A stretch of 64,000 nt of DNA from Cognatiluteimonas telluris (GTDB lineage Bacteria; Pseudomonadota; Gammaproteobacteria; Xanthomonadales; Xanthomonadaceae): the NCBI RefSeq assembly GCF_011320095.1, contig NZ_JAANOY010000005.1, positions 1 to 64,000 of the forward strand, written 5' to 3'. The notes under the pieces were generated by a model. The model saw nothing but the letters and a program-made list of their open reading frames with translations, had not been told where the DNA came from and searched no databases. The first letter of the stretch is position 1, and each line of letters starts with the position of its first letter. Made by a program: the position numbers and the translations under genes. Positions 55,801 to 64,000 of this stretch are shown here, piece by piece.

Positions 55801-57001
55801 ACAGTTCGGCGAAAAACTCCTGGAACCGCTGCAGCCCCGGCGCCAGCTGCGGCGTCGGGCAGGTGTAGCTGATGCGCAACGCGCTCGGCGCGCCGAAGGC
55901 CGACCCCGGCACGCAGGCAACGCCCTTGGCCTCGAGCAGCGCGCTGCAGAAGTCGACATCGTTGGTGACTTTCAGCCCCGTCGGCGCGTGGGCCTTGCCG
56001 AAGGCGACGCTGATGTCGGGGAACACATAGAACGCACCCTGCGGCCTGGGGCAGACGACGCCGGGAATCGAATCCATCACCGCCATCACCTGGTCGCGCT
56101 TGCGCTGGAATTCGGCGCACTTCTCGCGGGTGATGTCCTGCGGGCCCGACAATGCGGCGACCGCGGCGGCGGTGACGACTTCCGGCAGATTGGTGATGTG
56201 GTTGGAGTTCATCGTCACCACCGCCTGCGCGACCGCTTCGGGACCGGCCATGAAACCCACGCGCCAGCCCGGCATGCCGTAGGTCTTGGACAGCGAATCG
56301 ATGAAGATCACGCGGTCGCGCAACTCGGGGCGCGCGTGCACGAAGTTGTGGTAGCCGATGCCGTCGAACACCATCCGGTTGTAGATGTCGTCGGTGATGA
56401 TCCAGGTGTCGGGGTACTTCACCAGCACGTCCGCCAGCGCGTCGATCTCGACCTTGGAATACACCATGCCGGTCGGGTTGGACGGGTTGTTGAACAGGAA
56501 CACGCGCGGCTTGCGCGCCATCGCCGCGTCGAGCTGCGCTGGCGTGAGCTTGTAGTCCTGCTCGGCCGGGCACGGCAGCAGGTCGACCTTCGCGTTCACG
56601 ATCTCGGCGATGTCGAGATAGCTGGTCCAGTACGGCACCGGGAACGCGATCGTGTCGCCCTCGTCCAGCAGTGCCTCGGCCAGGTTGTAGATCACGTGCT
56701 TGGCGCCGACGCCGGTGGCGCAGTTGGCGCGCGTGTAGCCGGTCAAGCCGATCTCGCCGATGTGCTGGAGGAAGGCGTCCAGCAACGCGTCGCTCCCGCG
56801 GTTGCTGCCGTACTGCCCCGAGTCGTGAGCCAGCGCGTCCCGCGCAGCCGCATAGACATGTTCACCGGGGAGGAAATTCGGCACCCCGATCGAAAAACTG
56901 ATGATGTCGCGGCCTTCGGCCTTCAGGCGCTTGGCTTTTTCGGCGACCTGCATGATCGCGCTGGGCTTGGCACGGCCGACCCGGCGGGCAAGCTGCTGCA
57001 T
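55796..57001 (-). CDS. Class I/II pyridoxal-phosphate aminotransferase (AspC-like)
   Basis: A 401-residue fold-type I aminotransferase. The PLP lysine is in [19 protein letters not shown], with [20 protein letters not shown] and the [14 protein letters not shown]-ring contact earlier; [15 protein letters not shown] ([13 protein letters not shown] region) is near the N-terminus. It resembles AspB/aromatic aminotransferase group Ib of Bacillus and Thermus type. The substrate is uncertain: aspartate, tyrosine or kynurenine are possible. It ends on TAG at a REP edge. The gene is alone, with a GATAAAAT-type -10 about 45 nt upstream. Confidence 0.85.
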   Translation of the reverse strand: MQQLARRVGRAKPSAIMQVAEKAKRLKAEGRDIISFSIGVPNFLPGEHVYAAARDALAHDSGQYGSNRGSDALLDAFLQHIGEIGLTGYTRANCATGVGAKHVIYNLAEALLDEGDTIAFPVPYWTSYLDIAEIVNAKVDLLPCPAEQDYKLTPAQLDAAMARKPRVFLFNNPSNPTGMVYSKVEIDALADVLVKYPDTWIITDDIYNRMVFDGIGYHNFVHARPELRDRVIFIDSLSKTYGMPGWRVGFMAGPEAVAQAVVTMNSNHITNLPEVVTAAAVAALSGPQDITREKCAEFQRKRDQVMAVMDSIPGVVCPRPQGAFYVFPDISVAFGKAHAPTGLKVTNDVDFCSALLEAKGVACVPGSAFGAPSALRISYTCPTPQLAPGLQRFQEFFAELS

Positions 57002-57044
57002 CGGGATTCCTCGTCACGGCGGCGCCTTGGCGGCGCGGGGAACT

Positions 57045-57056
57045 GCGGATTTTATC
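57045..57056 (-). promoter_or_regulatory. Probable -10 region of the aminotransferase gene
   Basis: The 12-mer GCGGATTTTATC (GATAAAATCCGC on the minus strand) is identical to the one before gltX. It lies about 45 nt before the aminotransferase ATG at 57001. The repeat of exactly this spacing-free core in two promoters suggests a shared promoter style. Confidence 0.45.
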
Positions 57057-57113
57057 ACGCAGGCCCACGCCGGCCGGCGCGCGGGAGGCGCCGGCGGCGG
57101 GACCAGGCCCGGC

Positions 57114-57608
57114 TCAGGCGGCCAGGATCTTGTTCCACTCGGCGACGCGGTCGGCCTTGGCGGCCAGCGCGGCGTCGGCATCGCCCTCGATCTTCACCGA
57201 CTTGATCTTGTCGCCCTGGGCGACCTTGTCCACCACGTCCAGGCCATCGACGACCTTGCCGAAGACCGTGTGCTTGCCGTCCAGCCACGGGGTGGCGACG
57301 TGGGTGATGAAGAACTGGCTGCCGTTGGTGTTGGGGCCGGCATTGGCCATCGACAGCACCCCGCGCTCATGGCGGACGCCGTTGTTGGCCTCGTCCTCGA
57401 ACTTGTAGCCCGGGCCGCCGGTGCCGGTGCCCTGCGGGCAGCCGCCCTGGACCATGAAATCCTTGATGACCCGGTGGAAGTTCAGGCCGTCGTAGAAGCC
57501 GCGTTTGGCCAGGTTCACGAAGTTGGCGACGGTCAGCGGGGCCTTGTCCGGGTAGAGCTCGACACGGACGGGGCCACGGTCGGTATCGAAGTTGGCGTAT
57601 AGGGACAT
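57114..57608 (-). CDS. ppiB: Peptidyl-prolyl cis-trans isomerase, cyclophilin B type
   Basis: A 164-residue cytoplasmic cyclophilin that speeds proline isomerisation during folding. Hallmarks are [20 protein letters not shown] (catalytic Arg and Phe), [20 protein letters not shown] and [20 protein letters not shown]. No signal peptide, so PpiB rather than PpiA. It is divergent from typA, with 91 nt between start codons. The start at 57608 gives the standard [12 protein letters not shown]. Confidence 0.94.
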   Translation of the reverse strand: MSLYANFDTDRGPVRVELYPDKAPLTVANFVNLAKRGFYDGLNFHRVIKDFMVQGGCPQGTGTGGPGYKFEDEANNGVRHERGVLSMANAGPNTNGSQFFITHVATPWLDGKHTVFGKVVDGLDVVDKVAQGDKIKSVKIEGDADAALAAKADRVAEWNKILAA

Positions 57609-57646
57609 TGGGGGCGTCCTCAAGAGCGGCGGCTGCCGGGACCGGC

Positions 57647-57652
57647 TATAAT
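57647..57652 (+). promoter_or_regulatory. TATAAT -10 for typA
   Basis: TATAAT at 57647-57652 followed by ACCCGGC, 48 nt before the typA ATG at 57700. It gives a transcript with a 40-nt leader. No clear -35 was found. Confidence 0.6.
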
Positions 57653-57699
57653 ACCCGGCTTCCTTGCCAGCCTTCGCGCCGCCCTGGTGCGCTTTCCGC

Positions 57700-59529
<1,830 letters not shown>

Positions 59530-59582
59530 CCCGGCTTCGTCAGTCGACGCCGATGGGCGCGCCGGGTTAGCCTGCGCGCCTC

Positions 59583-60125
59583 ATGCGCCCCCGCCTCCGA
59601 CCATCGCGCCCAGAACCTTCGGTTCTCCAGTCCTTCCCGGACGCGTCGCGCCTGGATCCTTCACACCCGCACTACAACCCCGATCCGCATGCGCATCCGG
59701 GGCTGCACATCATCGCGCTGGTGGAAGGAATCAAGGGCGGCCTGGCCGTCCTCGCGGCGAGCGGGTTGGCGATCCTCGGCCCGACGCCCCTGCAGCACTG
59801 GGTGCATGTGCTCATCGCACGCTTCGAGCTCGATCCGGAGCATGGCGCACTGGCGTTGTTCGCCGAGAAGATCAGCCAGGGCGCGGTGCACTGGGCAGCG
59901 GCGCTGGTAACGATGTACGGCGTCCTCCATCTGCTCGAAGCCTGGGGGCTCTGGCGCGCGCGCGTCTGGGGCTCGTGGCTGGGCTGCGTCACCGCCTCGC
60001 TGTACCTGCCGCTGGACGTGTACGCGCTGATCCGCCATCCCGGCTGGCCGACGGTGGCGCTGCTGGTGTTCAACGTGATCGTGGTCTGGGTGCTGGCGCG
60101 CGACATCCTGCGCCGCCGTTTCTGA
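59583..60125 (+). CDS. DUF2127 family membrane protein
   Basis: A 180-residue protein with about four transmembrane segments, of the DUF2127 family: GLHIIALVEGIKGGLAVLAA near the start, GALVTMYGVLHLLEAWGLWR in the middle and DVYALIRHPGWPTVALLVFN towards the end. The N-terminal 35 residues are a soluble His/Pro-rich part (HPHYNPDPHAHPG). Function unknown in all bacteria. It follows typA closely, and its 3' end faces the DAHP synthase. Confidence 0.85.
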   Translation: MRPRLRPSRPEPSVLQSFPDASRLDPSHPHYNPDPHAHPGLHIIALVEGIKGGLAVLAASGLAILGPTPLQHWVHVLIARFELDPEHGALALFAEKISQGAVHWAAALVTMYGVLHLLEAWGLWRARVWGSWLGCVTASLYLPLDVYALIRHPGWPTVALLVFNVIVVWVLARDILRRRF

Positions 60126-60166
60126 GTCGCGCTGGGCTCGTCGCCCGGTCTTGACCCGCCATGGCG

Positions 60167-61561
60167 TCAGGCCGCGGTCGCGGGCATGAGCCGGTTCTGC
60201 TGGCGCACGATCAGCATCGCGATCTCCAGCGCCTGCTCGTAATTCAGGCGTGGATCGACCGCCGAACGGTAGGCGCGCGCCAGGTCGGTTTCGGTGAGCT
60301 CACGCGCACCGCCCAGGCATTCGGTCACGTCCTCGCCGGTGAGCTCCAAGTGCACCCCGCCCAGCCGCGTACCGGCCGCGGCATGGAGTTCGAAGGCCTG
60401 CTCCACTTCGCTGCGGATGTTGCCGAAGCGCCGCGTCTTGTAACCGTTGCCGGTGGTCTCGGTGTTGCCATGCATCGGATCGCAGATCCACAGCACGCGG
60501 CGGCCTTCGCTGCGGATGGCATCGAGCAACGGTGGCAGCTTCGCGGCGATGTTGCCCGCGCCCATGCGATGGATCAGGGTCAGCCGGCCCGGCTCGTCGC
60601 CTGGGTTGAGCACGTCGACCAACCGCAACAGCTGGTCCGGCGTCACCGTCGGGCCGACCTTGAGCGCGACTGGGTTGCGGATGCCACGCATGTATTCGAC
60701 ATGGGCGCCGTCGAGCGCGGCCGTGCGCATGCCGATCCACGGGAAGTGCGTGCCTAGGTTGAACCAGCCCCACTGCCGCGGCACTTCGCGCGTCTGCGCT
60801 TCCTCGTAGGGCAGCAGCAGCGCTTCGTGCGAAGTGTAGAAGTCGACCCGGTTGAGGTTGTGTACCTGCGACCCGGACAACGTCTCCATGAAGCGCACCG
60901 CGTCGCCGATGCCAGCCACCATGTGCTGGTATTCGTCAGCCAGCGGCGAATGCCCGACCCAGCCCAGGTCCCAGTATTCCGGGTGGTGGAGGTCGGCGAA
61001 GCCGCCGTCGATCAACGCGCGCACGAAGTTCATCGTCATCGCCGAGCGCGCGTGCGCCTTGATCATCCGGCGCGGGTCGGGCGTGCGCGCCCCGACGGTG
61101 AATTCCGGCGCATTGACGATGTCGCCGCGATACACCGGCAGCGTCACGCCATCGATCGTTTCGTTGTCGGCCGAGCGCGGTTTGGCGTACTGGCCGGCGA
61201 AGCGGCCCACGCGCACCACCGGCAGGCGCAGGCCATGCACCAGCACCAGGCTCATCTGCAGCAGCACCTTGAGCCGGTTGGAGATCACCTGCGAACTGCA
61301 CTCGCGGAAGCTTTCCGCGCAATCGCCACCCTGCAGCAGGAAGCGCCGGCCCTCCTGCGCCTCGGCCAGCTGCTGCTTGAGGGCCAGGATTTCCCACGAC
61401 GTGACCAGCGGCGGCAAGGCATGCAACTCCGCCTGCACTTCGGCCAGTGCGGCGGCGTCGGGATAGATCGGCTGCTGCATCGCCGGCCGCTGGCGCCAGC
61501 TGTCCAGCGCCCAGTGTTGCGGAAGCGTCACGGCCTGCAGGTTGCGTTCAGTGCTGTTCAT
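60167..61561 (-). CDS. aroG: 3-deoxy-D-arabino-heptulosonate 7-phosphate synthase, class II
   Basis: First enzyme of aromatic amino-acid synthesis, condensing PEP with erythrose-4-phosphate. It belongs to class II (plant-like), as seen in Xanthomonas and Mycobacterium: LPQHWALDSWRQRPAMQQPI, LLQGGDCAESFRECSSQVIS, GRFAGQYAKPRSADNETIDG and VLWICDPMHGNTETTGNGYK, with cysteines involved in metal binding and redox sensitivity. The 464-residue length fits. ATG at 61561. dsbB begins 590 nt upstream on the same strand. Confidence 0.95.
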   Translation of the reverse strand: MNSTERNLQAVTLPQHWALDSWRQRPAMQQPIYPDAAALAEVQAELHALPPLVTSWEILALKQQLAEAQEGRRFLLQGGDCAESFRECSSQVISNRLKVLLQMSLVLVHGLRLPVVRVGRFAGQYAKPRSADNETIDGVTLPVYRGDIVNAPEFTVGARTPDPRRMIKAHARSAMTMNFVRALIDGGFADLHHPEYWDLGWVGHSPLADEYQHMVAGIGDAVRFMETLSGSQVHNLNRVDFYTSHEALLLPYEEAQTREVPRQWGWFNLGTHFPWIGMRTAALDGAHVEYMRGIRNPVALKVGPTVTPDQLLRLVDVLNPGDEPGRLTLIHRMGAGNIAAKLPPLLDAIRSEGRRVLWICDPMHGNTETTGNGYKTRRFGNIRSEVEQAFELHAAAGTRLGGVHLELTGEDVTECLGGARELTETDLARAYRSAVDPRLNYEQALEIAMLIVRQQNRLMPATAA

Positions 61562-61639
61562 GGTTGCGACGTTCGAAAGCGATCTGCATCGTGACAGATC
61601 GCGCCTGCACCGCAATCGCTCGGCGGCGCAGGCCCACCC

Positions 61640-62152
61640 TCATGCGGCCAGGCGCTGGCGATGCAGCAGCAACCACGAGGCCCACAAAGCCAGCAGCACG
61701 AACCACACCAGCCCCCATTCGGCCATCGACAGGCCCAGCAACGTCCAGTCCACGCGCGCGCACTCCCCCGAGCCCGTCAGCACCTTGCGGATCACGCTGG
61801 TCATCGGCAGCAGTTCGCGCATGTAATCCAGGCCCGGACCACAGGACGGCACCTGGTCCGGCGGCAGGTGCTGCAGCCAGACATGGCGGCCGGCGATGCC
61901 GACGCCGACACCGGCAGCGATCAACGCCAGCGCCGCATACAGGCGCTGCCCCCACCGTGCGCGCGGCGCATGCAGCCCGGCAACGAGGAAAAGGACGCCG
62001 GTCGCGGTGAAGGCGATGCGCTGGAAGATGCACAGCGGGCACGGGACCAGGCCGCCCCTGAGTTGCAGCGTCAGTGCGATCGCCAGCAGGCCTGCGCAGG
62101 TGACGAAGGCCAGCAGGCATTGGGCGCGGAACGTCATGCGGAAAGGATTCAC
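61640..62152 (-). CDS. dsbB: Disulphide bond formation protein B
   Basis: A 170-residue inner-membrane protein with four helices that reoxidises DsbA by passing electrons to quinone. Cys pairs are CPLC in LVPCPLCIFQRIAFT and, in the periplasmic loop, PSCGPGLDYMRELLPM with GSGECARVDW. The start is taken as the GTG at 62152 (VNPFRMTFRAQCLLAF), which matches the MNPFR start I recall for the family; the ATG at 62137 is a shorter alternative. Its DsbA partner is not in the window; the FrnE-type protein is unlikely to be it. Confidence 0.93.
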   Translation of the reverse strand: MNPFRMTFRAQCLLAFVTCAGLLAIALTLQLRGGLVPCPLCIFQRIAFTATGVLFLVAGLHAPRARWGQRLYAALALIAAGVGVGIAGRHVWLQHLPPDQVPSCGPGLDYMRELLPMTSVIRKVLTGSGECARVDWTLLGLSMAEWGLVWFVLLALWASWLLLHRQRLAA

Positions 62153-62591
62153 CGAAGGATCCAGCGAGGGGCAGACCCGCATTCTGCCGTGCTTCACGGC
62201 AAAGGACATCCATCGCGCCGGTATCGACTGCTGGCAGCCAGCGTTCCTGCGCCTGTACGCCGGATGTCGCCGGGCGCGAAAACGTAGCCCTGCCAAGCGA
62301 AGCGCACCCGGGGACCCTCGGGCAACCTTGGCGTCGGCGTCACCGGGGCTTCCGAGGCCCCTGAACCTTGCTGCTGCAGCGACCAAAGGCGCTGGATCCC
62401 GGCCTTCGCCGGGATGGCGGGCAAGGATGGAATCTTCGGTCGTGGACGCCAGCGCGCTCCACCGCAGGGAGGTTGCAGTCGCGCGATGCCGGCAGGGGAG
62501 CAGGTCACTGCATGCCGCGCATCGCGTGCCACCCCAAAAACAAAAGCCCCGGCGCGAACCGGGGCTGTCGTGTACTGCGATGGCGGCACGC
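62153..62591. other. Intergenic stretch of about 440 nt with repeats
   Basis: Between dsbB and rplQ. It holds one family-B palindrome (62284-62313), a CCCGGCCTTCGCCGGGATGG type hairpin near 62395-62420 and the rplQ terminator. No frame on either strand looks coding. The remainder is GC-rich and unremarkable. Confidence 0.6.
62536..62566 (-). terminator. Rho-independent terminator of the rplQ operon
   Basis: AGCCCCGG and CCGGGGCT around CGCGAA. On the minus strand the stem is followed by TTTTGTTTTTGG. It lies 25 nt past the rplQ stop codon, closing the ribosomal alpha operon. Confidence 0.92.
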
Positions 62592-62966
62592 TTATTCGGC
62601 AGCCGCCTCGGGGCGATCGACCAGCTCGACATACGCCATCGGCGCGTTGTCGCCGGCGCGGAAGCCGCACTTGAGGATGCGCAGGTAACCGCCGGGGCGG
62701 GCCTGGTAGCGCGGGCCGAGTTCGACGAACAGCTTGCCGACGGCCTGCTTGTCGCGCAGGCGCGCGAAGGCGAGGCGGCGGTTGGCGACGCCGTCGATCT
62801 TGCCCAGGGTGATGAGCGGCTCGGCGACGCGGCGCAGCTCCTTGGCCTTGGGCAGGGTGGTCTTGATCAGTTCGTGCTTGATCAGCGACGCGGCCATGTT
62901 CTCGAACATCGCCTGGCGATGTGCGCTGGTGCGGCTGAACTTGCGTCCGGATTTCTGGTGGCGCAT
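62592..62966 (-). CDS. rplQ: 50S ribosomal protein L17
   Basis: A 124-residue ribosomal protein, starting [20 protein letters not shown] and with the conserved [40 protein letters not shown] and [11 protein letters not shown]. It lies 234 nt after rpoA, in the standard alpha-operon order. The C-terminal AAAE tail is usual for the group. An ATG at 62966 gives the normal length. Confidence 0.97.
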   Translation of the reverse strand: MRHQKSGRKFSRTSAHRQAMFENMAASLIKHELIKTTLPKAKELRRVAEPLITLGKIDGVANRRLAFARLRDKQAVGKLFVELGPRYQARPGGYLRILKCGFRAGDNAPMAYVELVDRPEAAAE

Positions 62967-63115
62967 GGCGTTGGATTCCTGTGTGAATGCTGGAACTGCT
63001 GGGGATCGCTGTCGCCCTCGTGGCGTTGAACGTGGACTGCGCTGGTCCGGACCGGCCATCCTGGCCGGCGCGCCGCGGGTCTATGACCCGTCGGCGATGT
63101 GTTGCCTTGTCACGA

Positions 63116-63143
63116 GGAAGCCGCGACTTCCATCGCGGCTTCC
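63116..63143. other. Hairpin in the rpoA-rplQ spacer
   Basis: GGAAGCCGCGA and TCGCGGCTTCC with a six-base loop. It lacks a T tract on the minus strand, so full termination is unlikely; attenuation or mRNA processing between rpoA and rplQ is possible. The remaining spacer holds nothing else. Confidence 0.6.
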
Positions 63144-63200
63144 CTTTCCCGCTTGCCGTACCGGGCAGTCGCCCGAAACGCACGGCATGCCAGGATTTGC

Positions 63201-64000
63201 TTAGCCCATCATCCCGTGGGAGGCGATGCCGGCCGGCGGCCAGTTCTCGAGCTTCATGCCGAGCGACAGGCCACGCTGGGCGAGGACTTCCTTGATCTCG
63301 GTGAGCGACTTCTTGCCCAGGTTCGGGGTCTTGAGCAGCTCGACTTCGGTCTTCTGGATCAGGTCGCCGATGTAGTAGATGCTCTCGGCCTTGAGGCAGT
63401 TGGCCGAACGCACGGTCAGCTCGAGGTCGTCGATCGGGCGCAGCAGCACCGGGTCGACGCCGGTGGCGACGGTCTTGGCCGCACCGCGGTCGCGGTGGGT
63501 GAAGTCGCCGAACACCGACAGCTGGTCGCTGAGGATGTCGGCGGCGGTGCGCACGGCTTCCTCGGCGTCGATCGTGCCGTTGGTCTCGATGTCCAGGACC
63601 AGCTTGTCCAGGTCGGTGCGCTGCTCGACGCGGGCGGATTCGACCGCGTAGGCGACGCGGCGGACCGGCGAGAACGAGGCATCGATCATCAGGCGGCCGA
63701 TCGCGCGGGTTTCTTCATCCGGGCGGCGACGGGCGGCGGCGGGCTGGTAGCCGAACCCGCGCTCGATCTTCAACCGCATGTTCAACGCCGTGTCCTTGGT
63801 CAGGTGGGCGATGACGTGCTGCGGGTTGAGGATCTCGACGTTGTGGTCGGTCTTGATGTCGCCGGCGGTGACCACGCCGGGACCCTGCTTGGCCAGGCTC
63901 AGGGTCGAGCTTTCGCCGGTGCCCATGCGGATGGCGATGTCCTTGAGGTTGAGCAGCACCTCGAGCACGTCTTCCTGCAGGCCTTCGACCGTGGTGTATT
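63201..64000 (-). CDS. rpoA: RNA polymerase alpha subunit, 3' part
   Basis: The alpha subunit of RNA polymerase, cut by the window end; about 266 residues are visible. Read on the minus strand it contains [20 protein letters not shown] and the assembly regions near [14 protein letters not shown]-like [20 protein letters not shown], then the C-terminal domain with [20 protein letters not shown] and [20 protein letters not shown], used for DNA UP-element and activator contacts. It ends [20 protein letters not shown]. rplQ follows downstream. Confidence 0.97.
   Translation of the reverse strand, partial: YTTVEGLQEDVLEVLLNLKDIAIRMGTGESSTLSLAKQGPGVVTAGDIKTDHNVEILNPQHVIAHLTKDTALNMRLKIERGFGYQPAAARRRPDEETRAIGRLMIDASFSPVRRVAYAVESARVEQRTDLDKLVLDIETNGTIDAEEAVRTAADILSDQLSVFGDFTHRDRGAAKTVATGVDPVLLRPIDDLELTVRSANCLKAESIYYIGDLIQKTEVELLKTPNLGKKSLTEIKEVLAQRGLSLGMKLENWPPAGIASHGMMG

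Overview
The window is GC-rich, densely packed bacterial chromosome from a gammaproteobacterium. It most resembles the Xanthomonadaceae/Lysobacteraceae (Lysobacter, Luteimonas or Xanthomonas relatives). That assignment is an inference from gene content: a purF-cvpA-dedD-folC block, a class II DAHP synthase beside dsbB and rplQ-rpoA, a THX-type small ribosomal protein, and many short palindromic repeats with a REP-associated transposase. Almost all of it is chromosomal housekeeping. No tRNA, rRNA, CRISPR array, prophage or complete insertion sequence was seen.

Layout. 1-9105: 5' part of a uvrA paralogue, a glyoxalase-fold protein, a membrane diguanylate cyclase, a DUF1615 lipoprotein, a FrnE-type DsbA protein, the remains of an MFS transporter, a small lipoprotein, an alcohol dehydrogenase and an ABC-2 export pair. 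9106-18606: a looser accessory stretch with small secreted or hypothetical proteins, two glutathione transferases, a RAYT transposase with its REP elements, microsatellite and inverted repeats. 18851-27059: histidine degradation genes (hutU, hutF, hutI) mixed with a periplasmic methyltransferase-like protein, ogt and a ClC channel whose stop overlaps the hutI start. 27159-32181: THX and a zinc-acquisition locus (MerC-like protein, znuB, znuA, outer-membrane porin, zur) with two likely Zur operators. 32401-45262: gltX, lpxH, a DUF455 protein, purF-cvpA-dedD-folC, a phosphatase overlapping serA, and the tdh-kbl threonine pair. 45330-55650: pseudouridine synthase, OmpA, prpD, several stand-alone enzymes, prpBC and mdh. 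55796-64000: an aminotransferase, ppiB, typA, class II DAHP synthase, dsbB, rplQ and the 3' part of rpoA.

The most coherent system is the zinc locus. A Fur-family regulator with two CxxC pairs sits upstream of a porin-znuA-znuB operon and close to a MerC-like gene. Palindromes of the Zur type (GTTAT-N3-ATAAC) lie in front of the porin and directly at the MerC start. No znuC ATPase is present in the window. A second pattern is how palindromic repeats interlock with genes: several reading frames end on a TAG codon at the conserved edge of a repeat, and in one case a repeat edge supplies the start of a TACAAT promoter hexamer for folC. Three genes (the merC-like gene, lpxH, folC) have TACAAT only 6-7 nt before ATG, which suggests leaderless or near-leaderless transcripts.
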